33,152 nt of DNA from Clostridiales bacterium (lineage in GTDB: Bacteria > Bacillota > Clostridia > Clostridiales > Clostridiaceae), in NCBI GenBank assembly GCA_012519845.1, contig JAAYPK010000090.1, forward strand, positions 1 to 33,152, in the 5' to 3' direction. A model generated the notes under the pieces. That model made no database searches. It was not told where the DNA came from and saw only the letters and a program-made list of their open reading frames with translations. Position 1 is the first letter of the stretch; every line of letters starts with the position of its first letter. This document shows positions 26,010 through 33,152 of this stretch, piece by piece. Both the position numbers and the translations under genes were made by a program.

Positions 26010-27254
26010 ATGAATACATTATTAGAATATGAAAAAATTAATGGGGGTGTAACAGCCCCCAAAGGTTTTTTAGCTTCTGGTATTCATTGTGGGCTTAAAA
26101 AAAAGAAAAAGGATTTGGCTTTAATATACTCTACTGTGCCAGCTTATGCTGCTGGAATATTTACAAAAAATCGTGTTAAAGCTGCTCCTATATATATAAC
26201 TAAAGATCATTTAATTAATTCAAAAGCTCGTGCAATAATATGTAATAGTGCCAATGCTAATACTTGTACTGGTAAAACTGGATTAGAAAAAGCTAAAGCT
26301 ATGACAATTCTTCAAGGAAATGAATTAAATATAGCTGCTGAGGAAGTACTAGTTTCTTCTACCGGCATAATAGGAAAAGACTTAGATTTAGAATCTATAA
26401 AACAAGCGATACCAACCCTTACCAAAAACCTTTCTGCAAATGGTTCAAAAGATGCTGCATCTGCAATTCTTACTACAGATAAGTATATAAAAGAGCTTTC
26501 ATTTGAATTTAAAATTAATAATAAAAAAGTGCGTATTGGCGCAATAGCTAAAGGTTCTGGTATGGTTCATCCAAATATGGGTACAATACTATCTTTTATT
26601 ACAACTGATGTTTCAATTGACCCAAACCTATTAAAGGAAGCACTTAAGGATTCTGGGAAAATAAGCTACAACCGAATTAGCGTTGATGGTGATACAAGTA
26701 CTAATGATATGGTTCTTATTTTAGCAAATGGTCTTGCTTGCAATGATAAAATAACAGAAAAAAATAAAGATTATTATACCTTTTTAAAGGCTTTAAATCT
26801 TCTAAATATAGAACTTTCAAAAAAGATTGCAAAAGATGGTGATGGTGCAACAAAACTTATTGAATGTACTGTACAGGGTGCTAAAGATGAAATTGAAGGA
26901 GAAAAAATAGCCAAAAGAATTATTACATCTAATAAAATTAAAGCTTCCCTTTTTGGTGGAGAAATTAATTTTGAAAATATTATTTTACTTTTAGGATTAG
27001 AAGCTTCTCATATAAATGAAAACAATATAGATATCTTTATAGAAACAAAACATGCCTCAATTCATGCAATACATGAAGGATTTATGATAAATTATGATAA
27101 AAAAATACTTAAGGAAATTCTTAAGGCTGATAGTATTACAATTAAAATAATATTATCTAAAAGACCTTCTACTGTTACTGTTTGGGGATGTGATTTATCT
27201 CTTGAGTATATACGAATTACTGGTGATTATAGAAACTTAAAAGGGGGTTATTAA
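26010..27254 (+). CDS. argJ: ArgJ paralogue 1 (ornithine acetyltransferase-like), divergent
   Basis: Member of the ArgJ family, which moves the acetyl group from N-acetylornithine to glutamate. Intact, 414 aa, with oxyanion residues STGIIG (118-119 TG), Lys181, the self-cleavage site PNMG|T (Thr192 nucleophile) and ATKLIEC (Glu285). It differs from the next gene at family-conserved places. FGADANWGR becomes FGGEINFEN (315-323). The C-terminal INGDYRS becomes ITGDYRN plus five extra residues, replacing the Asn and Ser/Thr that complete the active site in known ArgJ. No Shine-Dalgarno site precedes its ATG, unlike the other arg genes. It may be weakly active, altered in substrate, or regulatory. 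Confidence 0.85.
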   Translation: MNTLLEYEKINGGVTAPKGFLASGIHCGLKKKKKDLALIYSTVPAYAAGIFTKNRVKAAPIYITKDHLINSKARAIICNSANANTCTGKTGLEKAKAMTILQGNELNIAAEEVLVSSTGIIGKDLDLESIKQAIPTLTKNLSANGSKDAASAILTTDKYIKELSFEFKINNKKVRIGAIAKGSGMVHPNMGTILSFITTDVSIDPNLLKEALKDSGKISYNRISVDGDTSTNDMVLILANGLACNDKITEKNKDYYTFLKALNLLNIELSKKIAKDGDGATKLIECTVQGAKDEIEGEKIAKRIITSNKIKASLFGGEINFENIILLLGLEASHINENNIDIFIETKHASIHAIHEGFMINYDKKILKEILKADSITIKIILSKRPSTVTVWGCDLSLEYIRITGDYRNLKGGY

Positions 27255-27255
27255 A

Positions 27256-28476
27256 TTGTCATATAAAATAATTGAAGGAAGTGTCACTTCTCCAATAGGA
27301 TTCTTAGCTTCAGGAGTACACTGTGGCGTTAAGGAAGGATCAACTAAAAAAGATCTTGCTTTAATTTATTCAGAAGAAAATTGTGTTGCTGCTGGTATGT
27401 ACACTAATAACAAAGTTAAATGTGCTCCTATTTTTATTACTAAAGAACATCTACAAAATAATAGAGCTAGAGCAATAATTTGTAACAGTGGAAATGCTAA
27501 TTGCTGTACAGGTGAAGAAGGCTTAGAAAAAGCAAGAATAATTACAGAGGAATTGGCTAAAACACTAAAAATTAATTCTAAGGATGTATTAATAGCATCT
27601 ACTGGCGTTATTGGTGTTCCAATTAACCTTGAAGCAATAAAATCAGGAATTGAACCATTAACTGAATCACTTTCAAAAAATGGTTCTGATGCAGCTACTG
27701 CCATTATGACTACTGATACTAAAAAGAAAGAATGTGCTTGCCAATTTGAAATACAAGGAAAAACTGTAACAATTGGGGCTATTGCAAAAGGTTCTGGTAT
27801 GATTGAACCTAATATGGGAACAATGCTTTCATTTATTACAACTGACTTAGCTATTTCAGCTGAATTGTTAAAATCCGCATTACAAGAAGCTGTTAATGTT
27901 AGTTATAACAGAATTAGCGTTGATGGTGATACAAGCACTAATGATACTGTCTTAATTTTGGCAAATGGATTAGCTGAAAATGAAGAAGTCATTAATAAAA
28001 ATGAAGATTATAATACTTTTGTGGAAGCTCTAAAATTTGTAACAATAACCATTGCGAAAATGTTAGCTAAAGATGGTGAAGGAGCTACTAAATTAATTGA
28101 ATGTGTTGTAAATGGTGCTAAAAATGATGAAGAAGGAGTTATCTTTGCTAAAAGCGTAATTACTTCAAGCTTAGTTAAAACTGCAATGTTTGGAGCTGAT
28201 GCAAACTGGGGAAGAATTCTTTGTGCCCTTGGATATGCTGGTCTTGACTTTGAACCTGAAAAAGTAAATGTAAGTTTTCAAAGTAAATCTGGATCAATAG
28301 TGGTATGTACAAATGGTGCATCAGTTGATTTTGACGAAGAAATTGCAAAAAAAATATTACTTGAAGATGAAATAACAATTAATATTGATTTAGCTTTAGG
28401 TACATCTAGTGTTACTTGCTGGGGATGTGATTTAACATATGATTATGTGAGAATTAATGGAGATTACAGAAGCTAA
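27256..28476 (+). CDS. argJ: Bifunctional ornithine acetyltransferase/N-acetylglutamate synthase ArgJ (canonical copy)
   Basis: 406-aa ArgJ with all expected features: STGVIG (Thr116-Gly117), Lys178, the autoproteolysis site PNMG|T (nucleophile Thr189), Glu282, FGADANWGRI (312-321) and a C-terminus ending INGDYRS (Asn401, Ser406). It recycles acetyl groups, and in bifunctional forms also makes N-acetylglutamate from acetyl-CoA. No argA is in the window, which would make bifunctionality useful. The start is TTG with AGGGGG eight bases upstream. It lies one base past the first argJ, with which it shares much sequence, so the pair is a tandem duplication. Confidence 0.95.
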   Translation: MSYKIIEGSVTSPIGFLASGVHCGVKEGSTKKDLALIYSEENCVAAGMYTNNKVKCAPIFITKEHLQNNRARAIICNSGNANCCTGEEGLEKARIITEELAKTLKINSKDVLIASTGVIGVPINLEAIKSGIEPLTESLSKNGSDAATAIMTTDTKKKECACQFEIQGKTVTIGAIAKGSGMIEPNMGTMLSFITTDLAISAELLKSALQEAVNVSYNRISVDGDTSTNDTVLILANGLAENEEVINKNEDYNTFVEALKFVTITIAKMLAKDGEGATKLIECVVNGAKNDEEGVIFAKSVITSSLVKTAMFGADANWGRILCALGYAGLDFEPEKVNVSFQSKSGSIVVCTNGASVDFDEEIAKKILLEDEITINIDLALGTSSVTCWGCDLTYDYVRINGDYRS

Positions 28477-28493
28477 TTTTAGGGGGAAGTAAA

Positions 28494-29348
28494 ATGAATC
28501 TTAATGATCGTGCTAGTATTCTAGTTCAGTCTTTACCATATATTCAGAAGTATAACAATAAAATTATTGTAGTTAAATATGGTGGTAATGCCATGATAAG
28601 TGAAGAACTTAGAGAAACTGTAATAAACGATATTGTATTAATGAAATGTGTTGGCTTTAAACCTGTTGTAGTTCATGGTGGTGGACCTAACATTTCATCA
28701 TTTCTTGAAAGATTGGGAGAAAAAAGTAAATTTATAAATGGTCTTAGATATACAGATGAAACTGCAATTGATGTAGTACAAATGGTATTAGGAGGTCAAG
28801 TTAATAAGGACTTAGTATCTTTAATTGAAAAAGCTGGTGGTAAAGCAATAGGCTTATGCGGAATGGATGGTTCCTTGCTAAAAGCAAAAAAATTAAAAAG
28901 TGAAGTAGATTTAGGGTATGTAGGTGAAATTACAAATGTTAATACAGATGTATTAAATATGGCAATGAATTCTGATTATATTCCCGTTGTTGGAAGCATA
29001 GCTTTAGGAGAAGATAATAATTGTTTATATAACATTAATGCAGATTTATGTGCTGCCAAAATAGCTGCTGCACTTAAAGCTGAAAAATTAATATTATTAA
29101 CTGATGTTTCTGGTGTACTTAAAGATCCTAAAGATCCTTCATCACTTTTATCTATTGTAAGATTGCATCAAGTTCCTAAATTAGCTATTGAAGGAGTAAT
29201 TAAAGGTGGTATGATTCCAAAAATCGATTGTTGCGTTGAAGCAGTTCGTATGGGAGTTGAACGTGCCCATATTATTGATGGTAGAGTTCCTCATTCCCTA
29301 CTTTTAGAATTATTCTCAAATGAAGGTATTGGTACAATGATTTATTAG
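28494..29348 (+). CDS. argB: Acetylglutamate kinase
   Basis: Amino-acid kinase that phosphorylates N-acetylglutamate. Motifs: VVKYGGNAM with Lys28, VVHGGGPNISSFL (GGG at 62-64) and the C-terminal KGGMIPKIDCCVEAV. The ~20-residue N-terminal extension ahead of the first strand (SILVQSLPYIQKY) is the helix found in arginine-inhibited hexameric forms and lacking in the E. coli type. Feedback inhibition by arginine is therefore likely and fits a cyclic, ArgJ-based pathway. 284 aa. AGGGGG lies seven bases before the start. Confidence 0.96.
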   Translation: MNLNDRASILVQSLPYIQKYNNKIIVVKYGGNAMISEELRETVINDIVLMKCVGFKPVVVHGGGPNISSFLERLGEKSKFINGLRYTDETAIDVVQMVLGGQVNKDLVSLIEKAGGKAIGLCGMDGSLLKAKKLKSEVDLGYVGEITNVNTDVLNMAMNSDYIPVVGSIALGEDNNCLYNINADLCAAKIAAALKAEKLILLTDVSGVLKDPKDPSSLLSIVRLHQVPKLAIEGVIKGGMIPKIDCCVEAVRMGVERAHIIDGRVPHSLLLELFSNEGIGTMIY

Positions 29349-29359
29349 GAGGTATTTAT

Positions 29360-30514
29360 ATGAAAAATTCACTTATGAACACTTATGGTCAACTTACTCC
29401 AGTAATAGAAAAAGGTGAGGGAGTTTATCTATTTGATACAAAGGGGAAAAAATATATTGATTTAACTAGTGGTATTGGAGTTAACTGTCTCGGATATAAT
29501 AATGAAAAATGGACTAAAGCTGTAGATTTACAACTTCATAAATTACAGCATTGTTCTAATATTTTCTTAAATCCTACTACTATTGAATTAAGTAATAAAA
29601 TAACTGAAATTTCTGGCATGAGCAAGGTTTTCTTTTCTAACTCTGGTGCTGAAGCAAATGAAGGAGCTATTAAACTTGCTAGAAAATATAGCTTTGACAA
29701 ATACGGGAAGAATCGAAATGTAATATTATCTTTAAAACAATCTTTCCATGGTAGAACTTTATTAACTTTAAAAGCAACTGGTCAACCTGAAAAGTTTCAC
29801 AAATACTTCTTCCCATTTCCAGAAGGATTTGAATATGTAGAGGCTAATAATATTGAAGATTTTAATAGTAAATGTACTGAAAATGTTTGTGCCATTATTA
29901 TGGAAGCTATTCAAGGCGAAGGTGGTGTACACCCATTAAATAAGGACTTCGTTCAAGAAGTAGTTTCAATCTGTAATGAAAAAGATATCCTAGTTATCTT
30001 CGATGAGGTTCAATGCGGAATAGGTCGTACAGGAAAATTATTTGGATTTAATCATTTTAATGTTAATCCAGATATAATAACATGTGCAAAAGGGCTTGCT
30101 GCTGGTCTTCCAATTGGTGCTGTATTATGCAATGAGAAATTACAGGATGTCTTTAAACCTGGTGATCATGGTTCAACCTTTGGTGGAAATCCTGTTTCAT
30201 GTGCTGGCGGTTTAGTTGTAATGGATGAAATCTGTAATGAGAAATTATATGATAAAGTATCAAAAAAAGGTGAATTAATAAAAAAATTAATAAAAAAAGC
30301 TAATTTAAATAATGTCGTTGATGTTAGAGGTCTTGGATTAATGATTGGTATCGAAATAAAAGGCAGCTCTTCTGAAATACAAGAAAAAGCTTTAGAAAAA
30401 GGTGTGTTAGTATTAACTGCTGGTCCTAATATAATAAGACTTTTACCACCACTTATTATTAGTGAAAAAGAGCTAGAAACAGCTATTAATATTATTATTG
30501 AATTATTGAAATAA
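29360..30514 (+). CDS. argD: Acetylornithine aminotransferase
   Basis: PLP-dependent class III aminotransferase converting N-acetylglutamate semialdehyde to N-acetylornithine. SNSGAEANEGAIKLARK (93-109), QSFHGRTL, the cofactor aspartate in DEVQCGIGRTG (Asp215), and the Schiff-base lysine Lys244 in TCAKGLAAGLPIGA are all visible. 384 aa, normal. AGGAGG lies seven bases before the ATG and 11 bp separate it from argB. Family members can also act on succinyl-diaminopimelate, but operon context points to arginine. Confidence 0.96.
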   Translation: MKNSLMNTYGQLTPVIEKGEGVYLFDTKGKKYIDLTSGIGVNCLGYNNEKWTKAVDLQLHKLQHCSNIFLNPTTIELSNKITEISGMSKVFFSNSGAEANEGAIKLARKYSFDKYGKNRNVILSLKQSFHGRTLLTLKATGQPEKFHKYFFPFPEGFEYVEANNIEDFNSKCTENVCAIIMEAIQGEGGVHPLNKDFVQEVVSICNEKDILVIFDEVQCGIGRTGKLFGFNHFNVNPDIITCAKGLAAGLPIGAVLCNEKLQDVFKPGDHGSTFGGNPVSCAGGLVVMDEICNEKLYDKVSKKGELIKKLIKKANLNNVVDVRGLGLMIGIEIKGSSSEIQEKALEKGVLVLTAGPNIIRLLPPLIISEKELETAINIIIELLK

Positions 30515-30535
30515 TTAATTACGGGGGAAATAACT

Positions 30536-31462
30536 TTGAAGAAAGATTTATTAAAAATGGATGATTTATCGAAAGATGAAATTCTTGAAATTCTAAATTT
30601 AGCAGATCAATTAAAATATGAACTAAAGCATGGAATACCTCATGAACATTTAAAAGGTAAAAGTTTAGGAATGATATTTGAAAAAAGTTCTACACGAACA
30701 AGAGTATCTTTTGAAGCTGGCATGTATCAATTAGGAGGTTATCCTCTTTTCTTAAGTAGTAAAGATCTTCAAATTGGAAGAGGAGAGCCTATTGAAGATA
30801 CTGCTAGAGTATTATCTAGATTCATTCAAGGCATAATGATTAGAACTTATTCTCAAAATGAAGTTGAAACTTTGGCTAAATACTCTTCTATTCCAATTAT
30901 AAACGGCTTAACAGATGAAGAACATCCATGTCAAGTTCTAGCAGACTTAATGACAATTAGAGAATATAAAAATAGTTTAGAAGGATTAAAAGTTGCCTAT
31001 ATTGGAGACGGTAATAACATGGCCCACTCTCTTATGATTGGTACACTTAAAGTTGGAATGAATTTTTCTATTGCTTGTCCTGATAATTATAAACCTAAAG
31101 ATGAATATATTAATCGTGCAAAAGAATTAGCAGCCAAAGAAGGTACTACATTTAAGCTAGTTTCTTCTCCAAAAGAAGCTGTTATTGATGCTGATGTGTT
31201 AATTACTGATGTTTGGGCTAGCATGGGGCAAGAATCCGAAGCAAAAGAAAGAGCAAAAGCCTTCTTAGGATTCCAAATAAATGATGAATTATTATCCTTC
31301 GCAAAACCTAATTCTATCGTTCTTCATTGTCTTCCTGCTCATAGAGGTGAAGAAATAACTGCGAAAGTAATTGAAGATCATTCTCCTGAAATATTTGATG
31401 AATCTGAAAATAGACTTCATGCTCAAAAAGCAGTTCTAGTTAAATTGCTTACTAAAAATTAA
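30536..31462 (+). CDS. argF: Ornithine carbamoyltransferase (anabolic)
   Basis: Makes citrulline from ornithine and carbamoyl phosphate. Carbamoyl-phosphate site STRTR at 52-56, HPCQ at 130-133, ornithine-binding DVWASMG at 225-231 and HCLPAHRGEE at 264-273. 308 aa. The start is TTG after GGGGG at eight bases. As the last gene of a biosynthetic operon, with no arcA or arcC nearby, the anabolic assignment is preferred over the arginine-deiminase-pathway form. Confidence 0.96.
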   Translation: MKKDLLKMDDLSKDEILEILNLADQLKYELKHGIPHEHLKGKSLGMIFEKSSTRTRVSFEAGMYQLGGYPLFLSSKDLQIGRGEPIEDTARVLSRFIQGIMIRTYSQNEVETLAKYSSIPIINGLTDEEHPCQVLADLMTIREYKNSLEGLKVAYIGDGNNMAHSLMIGTLKVGMNFSIACPDNYKPKDEYINRAKELAAKEGTTFKLVSSPKEAVIDADVLITDVWASMGQESEAKERAKAFLGFQINDELLSFAKPNSIVLHCLPAHRGEEITAKVIEDHSPEIFDESENRLHAQKAVLVKLLTKN

Positions 31463-31474
31463 AAGAATTTTCTC

Positions 31475-31502
31475 TTAAATTGTTTCTTTTTTAACAATTT
31501 AA
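31475..31502 (+). terminator. Hairpin after argF (possible terminator)
   Basis: Perfect 10-bp arms TTAAATTGTT (31475-31484) and AACAATTTAA (31493-31502) with an 8-nt loop that itself holds six T. No T run follows the stem and the stem is A/T-only, so termination may be weak and some read-through into fba is possible. It starts 12 bp past the argF stop. Confidence 0.5.
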
Positions 31503-31524
31503 AGTTATAATAAGATTTAGAGAA

Positions 31525-31547
31525 TAAATACATATTGTATTTATAAT
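31525..31547 (+). promoter_or_regulatory. Candidate fba promoter -10 with overlapping inverted repeat
   Basis: A perfect 8-bp inverted repeat TAAATACA-TAT-TGTATTTA (31525-31543) overlaps a TATAAT hexamer (31542-31547) about 38 bp before the fba start. A -35 at normal spacing is poor, so either an activator or a second promoter (another TATAAT lies at 31506-31511) is needed. The repeat could be an operator. Assigned by position only. Confidence 0.35.
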
Positions 31548-31584
31548 ATCTAACTAAATTTTACACATTATTGGAGGTTTGATT

Positions 31585-32448
31585 ATGTTAGTTTCAGTAA
31601 AAGATATGGTAAAGAAAGCTAAGGCTGGTAAATATGCTGTTGGTCAATTTAATATTAATAATTTAGAATGGACTAAAGCAATCTTACTAACTGCTCAAGA
31701 AAATAACTCACCAGTAATTTTAGGAGTATCTGAAGGCGCTGGTAAATATATGGGAGGATATGATGCAGTAGTAGGAATGGTTAATGGATTAATGAAAGAT
31801 CTTAAAATAACTGTTCCTGTTGCTCTTCACTTAGATCACGGTAGTTTTGATGGAGCATATGCTTGTATAGAAGCTGGATTCTCTTCAGTTATGTTTGATG
31901 GTTCTCATTATTCAATTGAAGAAAACATAGAAAAAAGTAAACAATTAATAAAAGATGCAAACGCTAAAGGAATATCTGTTGAATGTGAAGTTGGTTCAAT
32001 AGGTGGAGAAGAAGACGGTGTAATTGGTGCTGGTGAAATAGCAGATCCTGCTGAATGTAAATCAATTGCTGATTTAGGAGTTGATATATTAGCAGCTGGT
32101 ATCGGTAATATACATGGACAATATCCTGAAAACTGGGCTGGTTTAAATTTTGATGCATTAGCAAAAATCAGTGAAGCTGTTGGAGATATGCCATTAGTTC
32201 TTCACGGTGGTACTGGAATTCCAGAAGATATGATTAAAAAAGCTATTTCTTTAGGAGTTTCTAAAATCAATGTTAATACTGAATGTCAATTAGCTTTTGC
32301 AGCAGCAACTAGAAAATATATCGAAGACGGAAAAGATTTACAAGGTAAAGGATTTGACCCAAGAAAACTTCTTGCTCCTGGATTCGAAGCTATAAAAGCT
32401 ACAGTTAAAGAAAAAATGGAACTTTTCGGTTCTGTAAACAGAGCTTAA
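31585..32448 (+). CDS. fba: Class II fructose-bisphosphate aldolase
   Basis: Zinc-dependent aldolase of glycolysis, splitting fructose 1,6-bisphosphate. From the ATG at 31585 (GGAGG seven bases upstream; the frame opens with TTG at 31579) the protein has 287 aa. HLDHGS carries the catalytic Asp84 and zinc ligand His85. CEVGSIGGEEDG follows, and the further zinc-binding histidines lie in GNIHG (His177) and VLHGGTG (His207). NVNTECQ marks the phosphate site. This is the short class IIB form common in Firmicutes. The gene is monocistronic, framed by the argF hairpin and its own terminator. Confidence 0.96.
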   Translation: MLVSVKDMVKKAKAGKYAVGQFNINNLEWTKAILLTAQENNSPVILGVSEGAGKYMGGYDAVVGMVNGLMKDLKITVPVALHLDHGSFDGAYACIEAGFSSVMFDGSHYSIEENIEKSKQLIKDANAKGISVECEVGSIGGEEDGVIGAGEIADPAECKSIADLGVDILAAGIGNIHGQYPENWAGLNFDALAKISEAVGDMPLVLHGGTGIPEDMIKKAISLGVSKINVNTECQLAFAAATRKYIEDGKDLQGKGFDPRKLLAPGFEAIKATVKEKMELFGSVNRA

Positions 32449-32470
32449 TTAAATTAAGATATGTTTAAAC

Positions 32471-32500
32471 AAAGATGGTTCTTTAGAACCATCTTTTATT
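32471..32500 (+). terminator. Terminator after fba
   Basis: An 11-bp perfect stem AAAGATGGTTC/GAACCATCTTT (32471-32481 with 32486-32496) and a TTTA loop are followed by a T-rich TATTCTTA tail. It lies 22 bp past the fba stop and ahead of the ribosome site of the next gene. Confidence 0.85.
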
Positions 32501-32522
32501 CTTATAAAAAGGATGTGAAAAA

Positions 32523-32993
32523 ATGGCTTTACAAGAAGCAATGGCATCAAGAGAAGAATTAGAAGCCTATATTGGTGATAAAGCTAAAGATACCTTTTAC
32601 AAGAATTTGTTAGATAAGTATTTTCTTAATCCTAATAAGCCTTCTTGGTCTTTTGTAGCATGCATATTTAATACCTTTTGGCTTGCTTATAGAAAAGCTC
32701 TTATGCCATCTTTAATAGTATTTGTTGCTTTCTTTTCAATAATAACTGTTATACCTTTCCCTTTATCTTATATATTTGCAGCTATTATTTATATATTAAT
32801 GGGCTTATTTGGTATGAATATTTATTTACTTACTGCTGAAAAAGAAATAAGTAGGATAAAATCTTACAACCCTACTTTAAAAGGCAAAAAACTATTGGAA
32901 TTAATTGCGGAGAAAGGCAAACCTTCTCATAAGTATTCTTTTGTGCTAGTTTGGGTATCTATTATTTTTCTTTCTATTTTTATATTAAGGTAA
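32523..32993 (+). CDS. DUF2628-like small membrane protein
   Basis: 156 aa. A soluble N-terminus (MALQEAMASREELEAYIGDKAKDTFYKN) is followed by a KPSWSFVACIFNTFWLAYRKA segment, typical of DUF2628 proteins, then two hydrophobic segments (about 61-100), a basic cytosolic stretch, and a last membrane segment at the C-terminus (SFVLVWVSIIFLSIFIL). Function unknown. The start follows AAAGGATGTG. No terminator is seen between its stop and the IS at 33033. Confidence 0.75.
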   Translation: MALQEAMASREELEAYIGDKAKDTFYKNLLDKYFLNPNKPSWSFVACIFNTFWLAYRKALMPSLIVFVAFFSIITVIPFPLSYIFAAIIYILMGLFGMNIYLLTAEKEISRIKSYNPTLKGKKLLELIAEKGKPSHKYSFVLVWVSIIFLSIFILR

Positions 32994-33032
32994 GAAATAT
33001 ATTTATATAAAAAAGGAGCAGTTATTTTAATC

Positions 33033-33152
33033 TGATACCTATGTCAAGGACATTATAAAAAAAGGATTAAGCACAAAGAAGATGATTTCTGTATTGAACA
33101 GGAGTCATCTTTTTTTGACTCCATTTATATCTGTAGTTGTTGTAATAAAATA
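33033..33152 (-). mobile_element. IS3-family insertion sequence, 3' end of a second, inverted copy
   Basis: These 120 bp are the reverse complement of 35-154 with one difference (33142 against 45). The element's inner boundary begins TGATACC at 33033. Its 3' end faces into the window, as does that of the left copy, so the two are in tail-to-tail orientation with 32.9 kb between them. Near identity suggests recent transposition or gene conversion. Confidence 0.87.
33067..33152 (-). CDS. IS3-family transposase (OrfB), C-terminal fragment, second copy
   Basis: The minus-strand frame enters from the window edge and ends at TAA (33069-33067). It encodes the same C-terminal residues as the left copy, including MTPVQYR. 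The only base difference is a TAC for TAT tyrosine codon, so no protein change occurs. Confidence 0.83.
   Translation of the reverse strand, partial: FYYNNYRYKWSQKKMTPVQYRNHLLCA

Overview
The window is low-GC, densely coding DNA with strong GGAGG-type ribosome sites, A/T-rich sigma-A-like promoters and sporulation-linked genes (prkA-yhbH-spoVR). This fits an anaerobic, spore-forming Clostridium-like Firmicute; I do not name a species. Both edges lie inside copies of the same IS3-family (IS150-like) insertion sequence in inverted orientation. The 120 bp they share differ at one synonymous base. The edges may therefore be contig breaks at a repeat, or real flanking IS copies able to invert the segment between them.

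Layout. 1-154: 3' end of the left IS. 327-5985 (minus): prkA, yhbH and spoVR (stress/sporulation kinase module), followed by rubrerythrin and two small unknown genes. 6132-9274 (minus): a lactococcin-972-type bacteriocin cassette of precursor, DUF1430 membrane protein and ABC ATPase, with its own promoter and terminator. 9426-12038 (minus): thiD and recQ. 12148-12996 (minus): an orphan membrane protein. 13197-16428 (minus): a uridine-kinase-like protein and the two-subunit L-serine dehydratase. 16545-17587 (plus): a DUF421/DUF4363-like pair. 17792-21145 (minus): a MacB-type ABC exporter (ATPase and two permeases). 21246-22122 (minus): an SdpR/SdpI-like repressor and immunity pair. 22355-31462 (plus): a complete arginine operon argG-H-C-J-J-B-D-F. 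31585-32448: class II fructose-bisphosphate aldolase. 32523-32993: small membrane protein. 33033-33152: the right IS.

How the genes work together. The arginine operon covers every step from N-acetylglutamate to arginine. ArgJ recycles acetyl groups, and ArgB has the N-terminal extension typical of arginine-inhibited kinases. The promoter carries two tandem ArgR-like boxes over its -35 and -10. Unusually, two argJ genes lie side by side; the first has diverged at several positions that are conserved in the second. The divergent 232-bp region also holds the sdpRI promoter, bracketed by two matching TTAGA-N6-TCTAA dyads that are good candidate SdpR operators.

Most worth following up: the argJ pair, the lactococcin-972-type cassette, the sdpRI operators (with no toxin gene in the window), and the two small genes behind rubrerythrin. 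I see no CRISPR array, rRNA, tRNA or phage module. No gene-free stretch exceeds 300 bp. I did not find a clearly new multi-gene system; the unusual points are variants of known ones.
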